From Prevotella sp. P5-50 (GTDB lineage: Bacteria > Bacteroidota > Bacteroidia > Bacteroidales > Bacteroidaceae), in contig NZ_NPJA01000033.1 of the NCBI RefSeq assembly GCF_002251295.1, positions 235,289 to 299,288 of the forward strand: a DNA stretch of 64,000 bases, given 5' to 3'. Numbering within the stretch: the stretch's first letter is position 1; each line of letters begins with the position of its first letter. A model generated the notes under the pieces. That model did not search any database, was not told where the DNA came from, and worked only from the letters and a program-made list of their open reading frames with translations. Below, piece by piece: positions 44,690 through 54,794 of this stretch. The position numbers and the translations under genes are program-made.

Positions 44690-46132
44690 ATGAAAAGAAT
44701 CCTAACTCTAATGCTGATGCTGGCAATGGTTATAACCATTTCAGCAGAGAAAAAAGCCAAGTACGTGTTCTATTTTATCACAGACGGAACAGGTGTAAAT
44801 ACTGTGCTCGGTGCCGAGATGTATAATGCCGAAATGCAAGGCCGTATCGGTCGTGTACCATTCTGCATGACCTCATTTCCCATCGTAGGTGTAGCCTCTA
44901 CATATTCTAACAATAGTGGAGTAACCGACTCTGCCGCTTCCGGTTCAGCTCTCGCCACAGGCGTGAAGACCGAGAATGGTGCTCTTGGTATGCGTCCCGA
45001 CCTCAAGACACCCGTTACCTCTCTTGCCGTATGGGCAAAAGAAGCAGGAATGAAGGTTGGTGTGGCATCAAGTGTTACCATAAACCATGCTACGCCCGCA
45101 GCATTCTATGCCCATCAGCCCAAGCGCTCATTGTCCTATGACATTGCCAAGGATATGATTGCTACCGACCTCGATTTCTATGGCGGTTCAGCTGTTGAAA
45201 AGGCAGAAGATCCCAAGAATCATCCTGGTGCTCCCTGCATTTATAAAGAGATGGAGAAAGCAGGATATGCTGTAGCTTTTGGTATGGCAGACTATCAGAA
45301 AAAAGCCAAGAAAGCCAAGAAGATGTTGCTTGTTCAGGATCCAAAGCACCTGAATCCTGCCTCAGACATATACTCTCTCCCCTACGCTATTGATGTTAAA
45401 GACGGCGAGATGACCATCGAAGACATTCTCCGCGCAGAAATTGAATTTCTGATGCGCGACAATAAGAACGGTTTCTTCTTGATGAATGAGATTGGCGGCA
45501 AGGTCGATTGGGCATGTCACGGACATGATGGCGCCACAGCATTTGCCGAGGTTGGTGCTGTAGATCGTTGCATCAAGATTGCCTATGAATTCTACAAGCA
45601 GCATCCCGACGAGACACTTATCGTGCTCACCGCAGACCACGAAACTGGCGGTTTAGTACTTGCCAACAACGGTCTCTATGCTTTGAACCTCAAAGCTCTG
45701 GGCAACCAAAAAGTAAGTATCGACGGATTCACACAGGTTCTCCGCGATCTCCGCAAGCAGACTTCCAATAAAGTTACATGGGAACAAGCCAAGCAAGCTC
45801 TGACCGACAACTTCGGTTTCTGGACTGCATTGGAACTCACTAAGGACGAAGAGGCATCTCTCCAAAAGGTATGGCATGAATCTTTCGAAGGCAAGGCAGA
45901 GGATGTGAAGAACGAATACACAGCCAATGAACCCCTTGCTGAAGAAGCCAGACACATCATCAACACCAAAGCTCTGATCTCATGGAGTACAAACGGTCAC
46001 TCTGCAGGTCTCGTTCCTGTATATGCTATCGGTGTAGGTTCTGAGCAGTTCATGGGTCACAACGATAATGCCCAGATTCCTGTCAAGATTGCCAAGGCAG
46101 CTGGATACAATATTCCAGGATATCTGAAATAA
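44690..46132 (+). CDS. Alkaline phosphatase, secreted
   Basis: A 480-aa protein with signal peptide MKRILTLMLMLAMVITISA. The alkaline-phosphatase fold shows FYFITDGTGVNT (first metal Asp), VTDSAASGSALATGVKT with the phosphorylated Ser, HATPAAFYAHQ, VDWACHGHDG, VLTADHETGG (metal His and Asp), and SWSTNGHSAGLVPVYA (metal His). It hydrolyses phosphomonoesters in the periplasm or at the surface. The start follows the signal peptide; a TAATTTCG box lies at 44646-44653. Monocistronic with a hairpin downstream. Confidence 0.93.
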   Translation: MKRILTLMLMLAMVITISAEKKAKYVFYFITDGTGVNTVLGAEMYNAEMQGRIGRVPFCMTSFPIVGVASTYSNNSGVTDSAASGSALATGVKTENGALGMRPDLKTPVTSLAVWAKEAGMKVGVASSVTINHATPAAFYAHQPKRSLSYDIAKDMIATDLDFYGGSAVEKAEDPKNHPGAPCIYKEMEKAGYAVAFGMADYQKKAKKAKKMLLVQDPKHLNPASDIYSLPYAIDVKDGEMTIEDILRAEIEFLMRDNKNGFFLMNEIGGKVDWACHGHDGATAFAEVGAVDRCIKIAYEFYKQHPDETLIVLTADHETGGLVLANNGLYALNLKALGNQKVSIDGFTQVLRDLRKQTSNKVTWEQAKQALTDNFGFWTALELTKDEEASLQKVWHESFEGKAEDVKNEYTANEPLAEEARHIINTKALISWSTNGHSAGLVPVYAIGVGSEQFMGHNDNAQIPVKIAKAAGYNIPGYLK

Positions 46133-46200
46133 GAGAAAATCACTTATCAGACTCCACCAATTGCAGAGTCGATAGATGATTGAAATACAATTCCCCAAAC

Positions 46201-46233
46201 AACAATCCCAAGTGTCAAGCACTTGGGATTGTT
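46201..46233. terminator. Strong hairpin between alkaline phosphatase and the mannan locus
   Basis: Perfect 14-bp stem AACAATCCCAAGTG/CACTTGGGATTGTT with a TCAAG loop. It lies between two convergent genes and probably serves both, though U tracts are poor. Confidence 0.7.
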
Positions 46234-46256
46234 AGTTAATGCAACCTAAATTAATA

Positions 46257-47453
46257 TCAAACCGTGCGCTCGATGATTTCGAGACACATACGGCTATTGT
46301 GATAAGGACACTTCCAGAATCCGGCTTTGTCATCATCCAGATTCAAAGTACCATCTTTACGACGGCTCCAGTGCCACTCGCCATTTTCATTGTCTATAAG
46401 GTTCTCCTTAATATATGTCCAACAGTGTTGTGCTTTCTGCAAAGCAGACTCGTCACCGAAATACTGATAGATATTAAAGAAACCTACCACTGCTTCAGCC
46501 TGTACCCACCAATGGAGGTCGCTATCCACATAGCCAGTGTCGAGATTAGCTTCATGAACCATAGAACCATCGGCATTAAGTCCTTTCTCTGAAGCTTTCG
46601 CCACCATTTCAACGATGGGCTCCACCTTCTTCAATACTTCAGCATCACCCAATACAAGGGCTGCCTCATGAATAAGCCATGAGCATTCGATATCATGTCC
46701 ATAACTCTCCAATGCTCCTGCACCTCGTTTCCAATCCATATCGAAGAAAAGATCGAGATGATGGGTTTCTGGATTGAGGATACGGTCTGTGAAGATATCT
46801 ATCAGATTATGCAGAGAAGCCTTCAGTTCATCTGATTTCCATACGCGGTACAGATTGGTATAGGGTTCGATGATATGGAGATGGGTATTCTGCGACTTAG
46901 GATAGTTGGCATCAAGTTCCGACAAACGCATATCGGCAATCGGTTGCCAATCGCGTGTCATAGCCTCAATATAACCATTATATTCATGGTCGAGAGCATG
47001 TTCCTCAATGCATCGGTAGAGATCGATTGCCACTTTCAATGCCTCTGCATCACCTGTTGCACGTGCATACTCCGACATGCCGTAGATAGCAAACCCAATG
47101 GCATAAAACTGTTTCTTGGTATCAAGAGGTTTGCCGTTGCAGTCAAGACTCCAATATACGCCACCATATTCAGGATCAATAAAATAATCGATGATATAAT
47201 GCTTAGCGCGACTGGCAGCCTCTAAATATGCTTTATCGCCCAACACACGATAGGCAGCAGAGAATGCCCATAGGATACGAGCATTAAGGATAGCCCCTTT
47301 CTCGGCATCGGCATGCAAATGTTCATGTCCGTCGATACGTCCATAGAATCCGCCATGCTCTTGGTCCACCATCTTGTCGAGCCAGAAGCGCAAGATGTTC
47401 TTCTGTAGAACATCCTGCATTTCTGTTTTCATTGTAGATACAATATTACTCAT
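46257..47453 (-). CDS. Mannobiose/cellobiose 2-epimerase (AGE family)
   Basis: A 398-aa (alpha/alpha)6-barrel enzyme of the N-acylglucosamine 2-epimerase superfamily. Characteristic segments are MVDQEHGGFYGRIDG, EKGAILNARILWAFSAAYR, EYGGVYWSLDCNG, NTHLHIIEPYTNLYRVW, SYGHDIECSWLIHEAA and KCPYHNSRMCLE, with the catalytic histidines in NTHLHIIEP, GHDIE and CPYHNSR. In Bacteroides fragilis this enzyme converts mannobiose to mannosyl-glucose. The adjoining GH130 phosphorylase and symporter strongly support the same role. It starts 2 bp after the symporter stop. Last gene of the mannan unit. Confidence 0.9.
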   Translation of the reverse strand: MSNIVSTMKTEMQDVLQKNILRFWLDKMVDQEHGGFYGRIDGHEHLHADAEKGAILNARILWAFSAAYRVLGDKAYLEAASRAKHYIIDYFIDPEYGGVYWSLDCNGKPLDTKKQFYAIGFAIYGMSEYARATGDAEALKVAIDLYRCIEEHALDHEYNGYIEAMTRDWQPIADMRLSELDANYPKSQNTHLHIIEPYTNLYRVWKSDELKASLHNLIDIFTDRILNPETHHLDLFFDMDWKRGAGALESYGHDIECSWLIHEAALVLGDAEVLKKVEPIVEMVAKASEKGLNADGSMVHEANLDTGYVDSDLHWWVQAEAVVGFFNIYQYFGDESALQKAQHCWTYIKENLIDNENGEWHWSRRKDGTLNLDDDKAGFWKCPYHNSRMCLEIIERTV

Positions 47454-47455
47454 CG

Positions 47456-48799
47456 TTATTTCTTAATTGGGAATTTATACGCCAACAGCATCAGCAGCAA
47501 GGCGATTGCTGCGGGGAACAGAGAGAATAGCGACCATACCATTGTCAGCACCGAATCGGTAACAGAAGCTGGATCGATAATCGTATTGCCAAAATCGTCT
47601 GTAATCATATTGGCACCTGCCCAACCAAGCAACAGGGCAATCAGCGAACCAGAAATAGCCGTACCAAACTTCTGCGACATAGTACCTGACGAGAAGATCA
47701 GTCCTGTAGCCGAGGTTCCAAAGTGTTCTGTATGATAGTCCGCCACATCGGCATACATAGACCAAAGCAATGGTGAATAGATACCGATACCCATTGAAGT
47801 AAGGATCACCAGACCAACCATCACGCTGATATACGCAGGATCCATTGGTATGAAGAAGAATGCTACCGATGTAACCAGGCAGAATACCGCAGCCCAGAAG
47901 AATGCCATACGTTTTGATCCAACTTTCTTGGCAAACCAAGGAGCCACGCCACCGAATACCATACAGGTAACTTCACCGAATGCCATGAATACTGTGAAGT
48001 TGATAATCAGGTTATCGATGGTCACATTGCCATGCAGACAGTAGTCAAACATATATCCAGCTACTGCGTAACGGAATCCGTTGAAGAAGTTGGTACAAAT
48101 AGCCATGGCAGTCATGTAGAGCCATGCCTTGTTGCGAACAAGGTCACCAAACTGTCCAAACGAGAATTTTTCAGCTCTTACTGGTTTCAGACGCTCTTTA
48201 GTAAGCAGTCCGCATGCCAGCGTCATGATGGCAGCAACTGCACCCAGTACAGCGCCAGTCACGGCATACTGATGTGCTACACTACCTCCAATCCATTTCT
48301 GGAGATAGGGAAACGAGAGCAGGGTGGCAAATCCCATGGCATACGCCCCAATCATGCGATAGGCAGAGAATTGGTTTTTCTCGTTGTCATCTTCTGTCAT
48401 CACACCCAGCAACGATCCGTACGGTACATTGACCATGGTATAGATCGCCATCATCAGCAAATAGAGTGTATAAGCATAGATGCGCTTACCCATATCTCCG
48501 AAATCAGGTGTAAAGAGCAGCAAGGCGAACACCAGTCCGAACGGAATAGCTCCGAAGATGAGCCAAGGGCGATAGGTGCCCCATCGTGACTGTGTTCTGT
48601 CGGCAAGACTTCCCATCAAGGGGTCTGTTACGACATCGAACATACGCGCTACAAGCATCAGCACAGCGGCATCAGCAAACGACAAACCGAACACATTGGT
48701 AAAGAACAACGGAAAGGCGATAGACATCACTTTCCATACTATGCCGCCTGCAGCGGCATCGCCCAGTGCATATGCTATTTTTTCCTTAACACTTGCCAT
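47456..48799 (-). CDS. GPH-family sugar:cation symporter (mannobiose uptake)
   Basis: A 447-aa inner-membrane transporter with 12 helices. It has the GPH/MelB-type beginning KEKIAYALGDAAAGGIVWKV, RMFDVVTDPLMGSLADRTQSRWGTYRPW (as blocks), NVPYGSLLGVMTED, and YADVADYHTEHFGTSATGL. It would bring mannobiose released by the mannanases into the cytoplasm. Its place between epimerase and GH130 phosphorylase matches the B. fragilis mannan cluster. Confidence 0.9.
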   Translation of the reverse strand: MASVKEKIAYALGDAAAGGIVWKVMSIAFPLFFTNVFGLSFADAAVLMLVARMFDVVTDPLMGSLADRTQSRWGTYRPWLIFGAIPFGLVFALLLFTPDFGDMGKRIYAYTLYLLMMAIYTMVNVPYGSLLGVMTEDDNEKNQFSAYRMIGAYAMGFATLLSFPYLQKWIGGSVAHQYAVTGAVLGAVAAIMTLACGLLTKERLKPVRAEKFSFGQFGDLVRNKAWLYMTAMAICTNFFNGFRYAVAGYMFDYCLHGNVTIDNLIINFTVFMAFGEVTCMVFGGVAPWFAKKVGSKRMAFFWAAVFCLVTSVAFFFIPMDPAYISVMVGLVILTSMGIGIYSPLLWSMYADVADYHTEHFGTSATGLIFSSGTMSQKFGTAISGSLIALLLGWAGANMITDDFGNTIIDPASVTDSVLTMVWSLFSLFPAAIALLLMLLAYKFPIKK

Positions 48800-48813
48800 A
48801 AATAATAAGGTGT

Positions 48814-49983
48814 TTATTTGTTCAACGACTTGTTTTTAGCCACCAGTTTTTTGATGGTTTCCACACTAAACTGTGTGCGGTATCCGTCAGCAGGTGTGTT
48901 CATGCAGTAATCCACCAAGCGATCGATGGTAGAAGTAGCCACATGCATGCGAGTATCGGAAGAAGCATAGTAGATGAACACTTTGCCATCTTCGTCGGCT
49001 ATCCAACCATTGGTAAACACAACGTTCATCACGTCGCCAATATATTCCTCACCCTGTGGTACGAGCAGATATCCGCCTGGTTCTGCAATGACCTTTGTAG
49101 GATCTTCCAACGAAGTCATATACATATAGAGCACATAGCGCAGGCCGCTTGCACATCCACGTACACCATGGGCAAGATGCAACCATCCTTTATCGGTTTT
49201 GATGGGATGAGGACCTTCACCGTTCTTCACCTCCTGAATGGTGTGATAGTGGCGTGCGTTGATAATCTTCTCTTCTTTGATTTCTGCATGGGTGATGTCA
49301 TCAACAAGTGCCCAACCGATGCCACCGCCTGAACCGGTATCGATGAATCCATCCTGCGGACGGGTGTAGAAAGCGTATTTACCCTCTACAAATTCAGGAT
49401 GAAGCACCACATTACGCTGCTGGCTCTTGGTTTTCAAGTCTGGCAGACGTTCCCAGTTGATCAGATCTTTGGTACGTGCGATGGCAGCCGTAGCAGTAGC
49501 AGCGCTAAGGTCGCCGGGCTGAGCATCGTCGTGACGCTCGGCACAGAATACGCCATATATCCATCCATCCTCATGGGCGGTAAGACGCATATCGTAGATA
49601 TTGGTAGCGGGAATCACATCTTCAGGCATCGTGATAGGCTCATCCCAGAAGCGGAAGTTATCCACGCCATTGGGACTTTCTGCCACAGCGAAGAAGCTCT
49701 TGCGGTCTGCACCTTCCACGCGAACTACCAACAGATACTTGCCATTCCATTTGATGGCACCAGAATTGAGGGTAGCATTCATCATGATGCGCTGCATCAG
49801 ATAGGGGTTATCCTTTTCGTTAAAGTCATAACGCCACTCCAACGGAGTATGTTCTGCAGTAAGAATAGGATTCTTCCAACGGTCATAGATACCGTTACCC
49901 CACTCTTCCATTTCATTTTTCTTGGTCAGCAGCGCCTCATGATGAGCACGCAGAACCTTTACTTTTTCGTCAAAATTGCTCAT
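48814..49983 (-). CDS. GH130 4-O-beta-D-mannosyl-D-glucose phosphorylase
   Basis: A 389-aa five-bladed beta-propeller enzyme that phosphorolyses mannosyl-glucose to mannose-1-phosphate and glucose in the cytoplasm. GH130 subgroup 1 signatures: [24 protein letters not shown]-like [43 protein letters not shown] with the catalytic Asp region, [19 protein letters not shown] and [16 protein letters not shown]. No signal peptide. Together with the epimerase it conserves the bond energy of mannobiose. Confidence 0.93.
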   Translation of the reverse strand: MSNFDEKVKVLRAHHEALLTKKNEMEEWGNGIYDRWKNPILTAEHTPLEWRYDFNEKDNPYLMQRIMMNATLNSGAIKWNGKYLLVVRVEGADRKSFFAVAESPNGVDNFRFWDEPITMPEDVIPATNIYDMRLTAHEDGWIYGVFCAERHDDAQPGDLSAATATAAIARTKDLINWERLPDLKTKSQQRNVVLHPEFVEGKYAFYTRPQDGFIDTGSGGGIGWALVDDITHAEIKEEKIINARHYHTIQEVKNGEGPHPIKTDKGWLHLAHGVRGCASGLRYVLYMYMTSLEDPTKVIAEPGGYLLVPQGEEYIGDVMNVVFTNGWIADEDGKVFIYYASSDTRMHVATSTIDRLVDYCMNTPADGYRTQFSVETIKKLVAKNKSLNK

Positions 49984-50011
49984 TTTGTTTTGATGATTTA
50001 TTGTTTTATTA

Positions 50012-51094
50012 TTATTTAATTTTCTTAATATCTTTCAGAAAGAGCGTATTCTCAGCCTCATAGAGTTTCTTAAAATCCTGTGCGCAAGGCAACGAGGGAG
50101 ACGGTCCGAAATATTCTTCCTTATAGTTGCGCCAAAGCAAGAAGTAACTGATGGGATAGCGATCCATTACAGGTTTCAACACGCGCGTCCACCAAGTTGC
50201 ATCAGGCATATTCTTCAGTCCACACTCAGTCATGGCAAGCAGTTTACCGTTGCGCTTAGCAAAGTCGCTGAGGAAATTGAGGTCGGCTGTAACCTGGCTT
50301 ACGAAGTCGGCTTCTGTCCCCCACTGGTAAGCATCTTCACCAATCAGCGTCACTCTATCATTACCGGGATAACGCTGCAGGAATCGTTCTTCGGTCCATC
50401 CGCCATCAAGGTTTGGCGAATAGCTCCACAACAGATTGTCAAGTCCTCGACCGTTGAGATAGTCTTGCAACATATTCCAGAGTTGGCGATATTCGGTATC
50501 GGTACAGAGTTTCTGTCCCCACCAGAACCATGATCCGTTATTTTCATGCCATGGGCGGAAGATGATGGGTACGGGTTGTCCCTTCTTGGTCTTCAGGCTG
50601 ACGAGGAAATCGCCTACGCGCTGCATCCATGTTTGGAATTTAGCATGACACTTCCCACCTGGCAATATGTTCTTTACTACCGTAGAGTCAGTAACATCCC
50701 ATGCTGTTCCTCCCGTAAGTGGGTTGCGTGGGTGCCAACTGATGGTAACAATACCTCCACGTTCGTAGTGAGCAATGAGTTCATCGTGTATACGAGTAAA
50801 AGGCACACTATCGAGATTTTTCTTGTCGTCCATCTCTATGCCTCCGAGATCAAATCCCATCAAGGCAGGATAGTCGCCTACGGTTTCAAGCACATCACTT
50901 CGGTTTTGTTCCCATTCCCATGTCACTCCATAGAAGGGATCATCCTGATGTGCCATCATGTAACCTTTGGGTTGCAAGAGGCGCAACCGCTGTTCCAGTT
51001 GTTTGCCGCCATCAATTGTCTTCTTTGCCATGATTTGTAGTGGGCAACCTGCCAACATCAAGGCAGCCATGGCTATCATTGTCATCATCTTCAT
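50012..51094 (-). CDS. GH26 beta-mannanase, lipoprotein
   Basis: A 360-aa glycoside hydrolase. The start is set at [17 protein letters not shown], which gives a lipobox LAGC; the 13 upstream codons lie inside the CE7 gene. The GH26 acid/base Glu is in [15 protein letters not shown] and the nucleophile Glu in [19 protein letters not shown] is also typical. It cuts beta-1,4-mannan or mannooligosaccharides to mannobiose at the cell surface or in the periplasm. ATGA overlap with the CE7 gene shows coupling. Confidence 0.93.
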   Translation of the reverse strand: MKMMTMIAMAALMLAGCPLQIMAKKTIDGGKQLEQRLRLLQPKGYMMAHQDDPFYGVTWEWEQNRSDVLETVGDYPALMGFDLGGIEMDDKKNLDSVPFTRIHDELIAHYERGGIVTISWHPRNPLTGGTAWDVTDSTVVKNILPGGKCHAKFQTWMQRVGDFLVSLKTKKGQPVPIIFRPWHENNGSWFWWGQKLCTDTEYRQLWNMLQDYLNGRGLDNLLWSYSPNLDGGWTEERFLQRYPGNDRVTLIGEDAYQWGTEADFVSQVTADLNFLSDFAKRNGKLLAMTECGLKNMPDATWWTRVLKPVMDRYPISYFLLWRNYKEEYFGPSPSLPCAQDFKKLYEAENTLFLKDIKKIK

Positions 51095-52392
51095 GGTTTG
51101 ATATTCATTTGAGTGAGCAACCAGTTTTCCCATTCATCCCATTGTTCCTGATACCAGAAATGGGCTGTCTGCTGATAAGGCGTGATAGACTTCGGACCTT
51201 TCACTATATTATAGGTCGCCCATGCTGTAGTGGGTGGCACTACGTCATCATTATATCCAAAGGAGAACCATCCGGTTTGTGCATTGGTGATGCGGCGTGC
51301 GAAGTTCACTCCGTCGTAATAGCGTGAAGTCTCGATTTGTTTCTCCATTCCCTTGCCTTTGTTCCAATAGAAATAGTGGGGCCATCCGCAAGCCACGCCT
51401 TTCAGCGAAGCGGTATGGTCGCAAAGTGCTGCATGCACGGGAGCGTAGAATGTGATGCGGCGATCGAGTCCGGCTGTTGCCAGCGAGAGGAATCCGCCCT
51501 GACTTGAACCAGTCACACCCAGTTCTTTGCCGTTCCATGGTGTGTATTGTTCGATATAGTCGAGTGCACGAATACATCCCAACACCACATGTTTATAGTA
51601 GCTCTTATCGCGATTGTCCATGCCAAATTCCCAATATCCGTTGAGTGCACCCTGTCCGAGGTCGTCATAAACAGACTGCTGCATGGTAACGGGAATGCCA
51701 TGAATACCTATTTCGAGCGTCACGGCACCTTTCGATGCGGTATAGATGTCGCCACCATAGGGGCGCACACCTGCACCAGGCACACGGAGCAAAGCGGGAT
51801 ACTTACCCGGCTTTACGGGTTCGCAGAGGATGCCATAAGTGCGTGATCCCCAGCGCACATTCTGGAAGCTCACTTCATAGACGTTAACGTCTTTGGTGCA
51901 ACGTTCTGGCAAGAGGCGCTTGGTAGGATTGAGGTCTGTATGGCGTGCTTCGCTAATGGCATTCTGCCAGAACTGGTCGAAATCGGCAGGATTGACCGTT
52001 GTAGGTTTCAACTGTTCGGGTGAGAAGGCTGCAGCACATGCGCCTTTATATTCCTTACCTCCGATAGTGGTCTTCACATCCACGCGGTAGAATCCGGGTT
52101 TGGTCATCTTGCCCTTTACGGTCAAGGTACCGTCTTTAAGCACTACGGCGGTTTTCTTCACATCTTGATACATCTCCGGCCCTGCCTCATAGTCGATAAC
52201 GGCTCCGGCAAGGGGTGTTGCCGATTTGGTAACAGAGATACGGAAAGTTGCGGTCTCTCCTACTTTGTAGGTCCAATCCTGATGATCGGGCACTACGTTG
52301 ACCTGGATATTGTAGCCTCTGATTTGGGCTGCCACAGGCAGCACGCAGACAGTAGCCAGCAACAGCAGGAGTGTCTTCATAAAATGTTTCAT
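51091..52392 (-). CDS. CE7-type acetyl esterase (acetyl xylan/mannan esterase)
   Basis: A 433-aa secreted esterase with signal MKHFMKTLLLLLATVCVLPVAAQ. An N-terminal immunoglobulin-like domain (residues 24-125) is followed by the CE7 alpha/beta hydrolase (AXE1). The nucleophile is in VTGSSQGGFLSLA, the Asp near FGYNDDVVPPTTAW, and the His in TAHFWYQEQWDEW. CE7 enzymes remove acetyl groups from short oligosaccharides. Between two mannanases it should deacetylate galacto- or glucomannan fragments before further cleavage. Confidence 0.9.
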   Translation of the reverse strand: MKHFMKTLLLLLATVCVLPVAAQIRGYNIQVNVVPDHQDWTYKVGETATFRISVTKSATPLAGAVIDYEAGPEMYQDVKKTAVVLKDGTLTVKGKMTKPGFYRVDVKTTIGGKEYKGACAAAFSPEQLKPTTVNPADFDQFWQNAISEARHTDLNPTKRLLPERCTKDVNVYEVSFQNVRWGSRTYGILCEPVKPGKYPALLRVPGAGVRPYGGDIYTASKGAVTLEIGIHGIPVTMQQSVYDDLGQGALNGYWEFGMDNRDKSYYKHVVLGCIRALDYIEQYTPWNGKELGVTGSSQGGFLSLATAGLDRRITFYAPVHAALCDHTASLKGVACGWPHYFYWNKGKGMEKQIETSRYYDGVNFARRITNAQTGWFSFGYNDDVVPPTTAWATYNIVKGPKSITPYQQTAHFWYQEQWDEWENWLLTQMNIKP

Positions 52393-52427
52393 GTTCTTAG
52401 TATTTGGATTTTTGTTGTTTTATCATC

Positions 52428-53855
52428 TTAATGGTTCGTGGGGAGTGTCACGACATTACTGTCGCTCATAGCGCTCTTCCACCAAGCATCGCTACACATG
52501 GTGTCTGTAGAACCTTGCTTGCCTTGGTACCACACCATGAAATGTCCCCATTTGGCACCAGCAGTCCAGCAGTTGCCGATATTTCCCTGCTCGCCATTAT
52601 CACTCTTACCACATTCACCCAGCACAATCATCTTGGTAGGATAGGCAGCTTGCAGTTCTGTAAACTCCTGTTTGTTTTTCTCCACACTACAGCCATAGAG
52701 ATCGCGTGCCACCATATCTACATATTGGTCACCGGGATACCAGTCGTTATCTTGGTTGTACTTTGTGGCGTCGCCGTTAAAGTTTTGTGAGGTCCATATC
52801 CAGATTAGGTTTTTCACCCCTTTCTGTTTGAAATAGTCGAACATAGCTATCCAGAGTTTTTTATAGTTGGCAGATCCTTCTGCACCCCACCAGAACCAGG
52901 CTTTGCCCCAGCTGGCACCAGATTTCAGGGTAGCATTTCCTGCACCTTCATGGAATGGGCGCCATGTCGCAGCAATTCCTGCATCTTGCAGTTTCAACAA
53001 GACAGCCGCCACTTTATCCATTTCTTGATAGAACCACTTGTTTTCCCACGTGCCTTCTTTCAGCGCATTAGAGGCATTGAACGTGGTTTTTGTAGGATCA
53101 CAAGTCACACCAGAACCATCCATCTTGACTTCTGTATTCTCACTTGTAGGCACATTGAAATGCCACATCAACTGAACAATACCGCCTTTGTCTGCCCAAT
53201 TCTTTACGGGAGTAATGTCGTTATAATTAATCCATCCGTTACTACCCTGATTAGGCACATAGATATGGATAAAGTCGAAACAGTTCATGGCGGGATATTT
53301 ACCTGTCAGCGCCTTGACCTTATCGGCAATTTTTGTATTCCAGTTCACATCAGCCATCACACTACTAATCACCTTTTTGCCATACAGACCCAGGAAATAA
53401 TCATAGAGATCTTTTACCTGTTGGGTTTGTCCTGCCACGAGAGTCTTTGTGATGTTGACTGCGGGAGTTTTGTAGGTTGTGAAACTGAAACTGTAGGCTG
53501 CGGTAGTATTTTTCACCAATCCGGCAGGAATGGTTATAGCTACAGTAGTGCCCTCATCGGGGCAATTAGCTTTGATAGTGAGTGTACGTGCAGAACTCTT
53601 CAGACTCTTTACCGTACCGCCGGCAATCTGTACTTTGGCAACATCAGTAGAAGTCAGCGTGATGTTCTGGTCATATTTCACATCGATAGTCACATCACCC
53701 ACAGCAATATCTTTTGCACCATTTGCAGGTGTGACCGATACCACATTAGGAACTGTTGGTTGATTACCACCACCGACATCATTAGGATCGTCACCACCAC
53801 ATCCCACTGCCAATACGGCAGCAGCAACCATCATTAGAAGTTTTGAAATTTTCAT
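52428..53855 (-). CDS. GH26 beta-mannanase with N-terminal Ig-like domain, surface lipoprotein
   Basis: A 475-aa protein. Signal peptide with lipobox VLAVGCGGDD; the acidic residues after Cys resemble the lipoprotein export signal of Bacteroidota. Residues 35-130 form a Big_5-like domain (SVTPANGAKDIAVGDVTIDV). GH26 covers about 135-475: acid/base in WRPFHEGAGN, nucleophile in VLGECGKSD, plus WFWWGAEG and WIWTSQNFNGD. It is the likely first attack on mannan at the cell surface. First gene of the enzyme half of the locus. Confidence 0.93.
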   Translation of the reverse strand: MKISKLLMMVAAAVLAVGCGGDDPNDVGGGNQPTVPNVVSVTPANGAKDIAVGDVTIDVKYDQNITLTSTDVAKVQIAGGTVKSLKSSARTLTIKANCPDEGTTVAITIPAGLVKNTTAAYSFSFTTYKTPAVNITKTLVAGQTQQVKDLYDYFLGLYGKKVISSVMADVNWNTKIADKVKALTGKYPAMNCFDFIHIYVPNQGSNGWINYNDITPVKNWADKGGIVQLMWHFNVPTSENTEVKMDGSGVTCDPTKTTFNASNALKEGTWENKWFYQEMDKVAAVLLKLQDAGIAATWRPFHEGAGNATLKSGASWGKAWFWWGAEGSANYKKLWIAMFDYFKQKGVKNLIWIWTSQNFNGDATKYNQDNDWYPGDQYVDMVARDLYGCSVEKNKQEFTELQAAYPTKMIVLGECGKSDNGEQGNIGNCWTAGAKWGHFMVWYQGKQGSTDTMCSDAWWKSAMSDSNVVTLPTNH

Positions 53856-53904
53856 GATTTATATATTTATATTCTCGTTTTATGTATTTCGTAATATTCG
53901 ACTG

Positions 53905-53912
53905 CAAAGTTA
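53905..53912 (-). promoter_or_regulatory. Candidate -7 box for the mannanase-to-epimerase unit
   Basis: TAACTTTG on the minus strand, 50 bp before the GH26 start; no good -33 element. Confidence 0.45.
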
Positions 53913-54035
53913 GTGGTTTTTTCTGAAATAGACCGATACTTTAATGACTAACTCGCGTACTATTACTTTTATCTTTCAGATTACACAATTCAACCTTGTT
54001 ATCAACTGAATTTAAGTCCCATTCTTCACATGCCT

Positions 54036-54066
54036 CATCCCGAATCCATCCCGAAAGCATCCCGAA
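54036..54066. repeat. Triplet of CATCCCGAA at 11-bp period
   Basis: CATCCCGAA at 54036, 54047 and 54058. The same motif and spacing occur inverted at 8984-9014. Here it lies about 180 bp upstream of the GH26 gene. Confidence 0.75.
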
Positions 54067-54166
54067 GAAAAAAGTATCATTACACCTATTATTTTTCAGA
54101 TTTATGAAGTGGTAAGCGTGATAAAGACTGAACTCAAAATCACATACAAGAAATTTAGTTTTTAAA

Positions 54167-54722
54167 AAATTTCGACCACACGACCACAGATCCGTTTATC
54201 ACACTATCTATCAACACTTTAAAGTGTGGTCGATAGTATTTCTATCGACCACCCTTCGACCACCGCCAAAATTTGTCGAATTTTACATCTCAGCCCAATA
54301 TGCGTATTGTCAGATATCTCCAAACCTTTGGCAAAAGTATTGTCCAACGTTAGGCAATGGTATTGCCCAACGTTAGGCAAAAATGTTTTCAAACGTTTGG
54401 CAAAAGTGTTTTCAAACGTTTGACAAAGGTCTTTTCAACGTTTGATAAAAGTGTTATCCAACGTTTGATAAAAGTATTATCCAACGTTTGATAAAGGTAT
54501 TATCCAATATTTGATAAAGGTTTTTGCAATATTGCATAATAGTTCTTATCTGCTAACGTAAAACAAACGGGGAACAGTAGGAACTTTGGCTTACATCGTA
54601 AACAGGTGTTTGCAATCGATTTACGGTGGTCGATGGGTGGTCGATACAAACACCTTCGACCACCACTTAAAATACTGACCAACAGCGCGATGCACAGGTC
54701 TGTGGTCGAGTGGTCGAAATTT
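54167..54722. repeat. 556-bp TIR-bounded element with a 23-bp tandem array (copy 2)
   Basis: Ends are AAATTTCGACCACACGACCA plus CAG (54167-54189) and its complement with one mismatch (54700-54722). Inside are a perfect hairpin GTGGTCGATAG/CTATCGACCAC (54226-54252), an array of about nine 23-bp units CCAACGTTTGATAAAAGTATTAT (54320-54535), and a second cluster of GTGGTCGAT/TCGACCAC (54625-54667). No protein frame is evident. It fills most of the gap between the binding/import genes and the enzyme genes. Confidence 0.85.
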
Positions 54723-54767
54723 CACGAAAACTAAAATTTCTGTACGCGAATACCTCAAAATCAAGAA

Positions 54768-54794
54768 GAGGCGCAACCTCGTCGGATGCGCCTC
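54768..54794 (-). terminator. Hairpin after the second SGBP gene
   Basis: GAGGCGCA/TGCGCCTC stem, 28 bp downstream of the stop at 54822, followed on the minus strand by TTCTTGATTTT. A probable end of the SusC-SusD-SGBP transcript. Confidence 0.6.
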
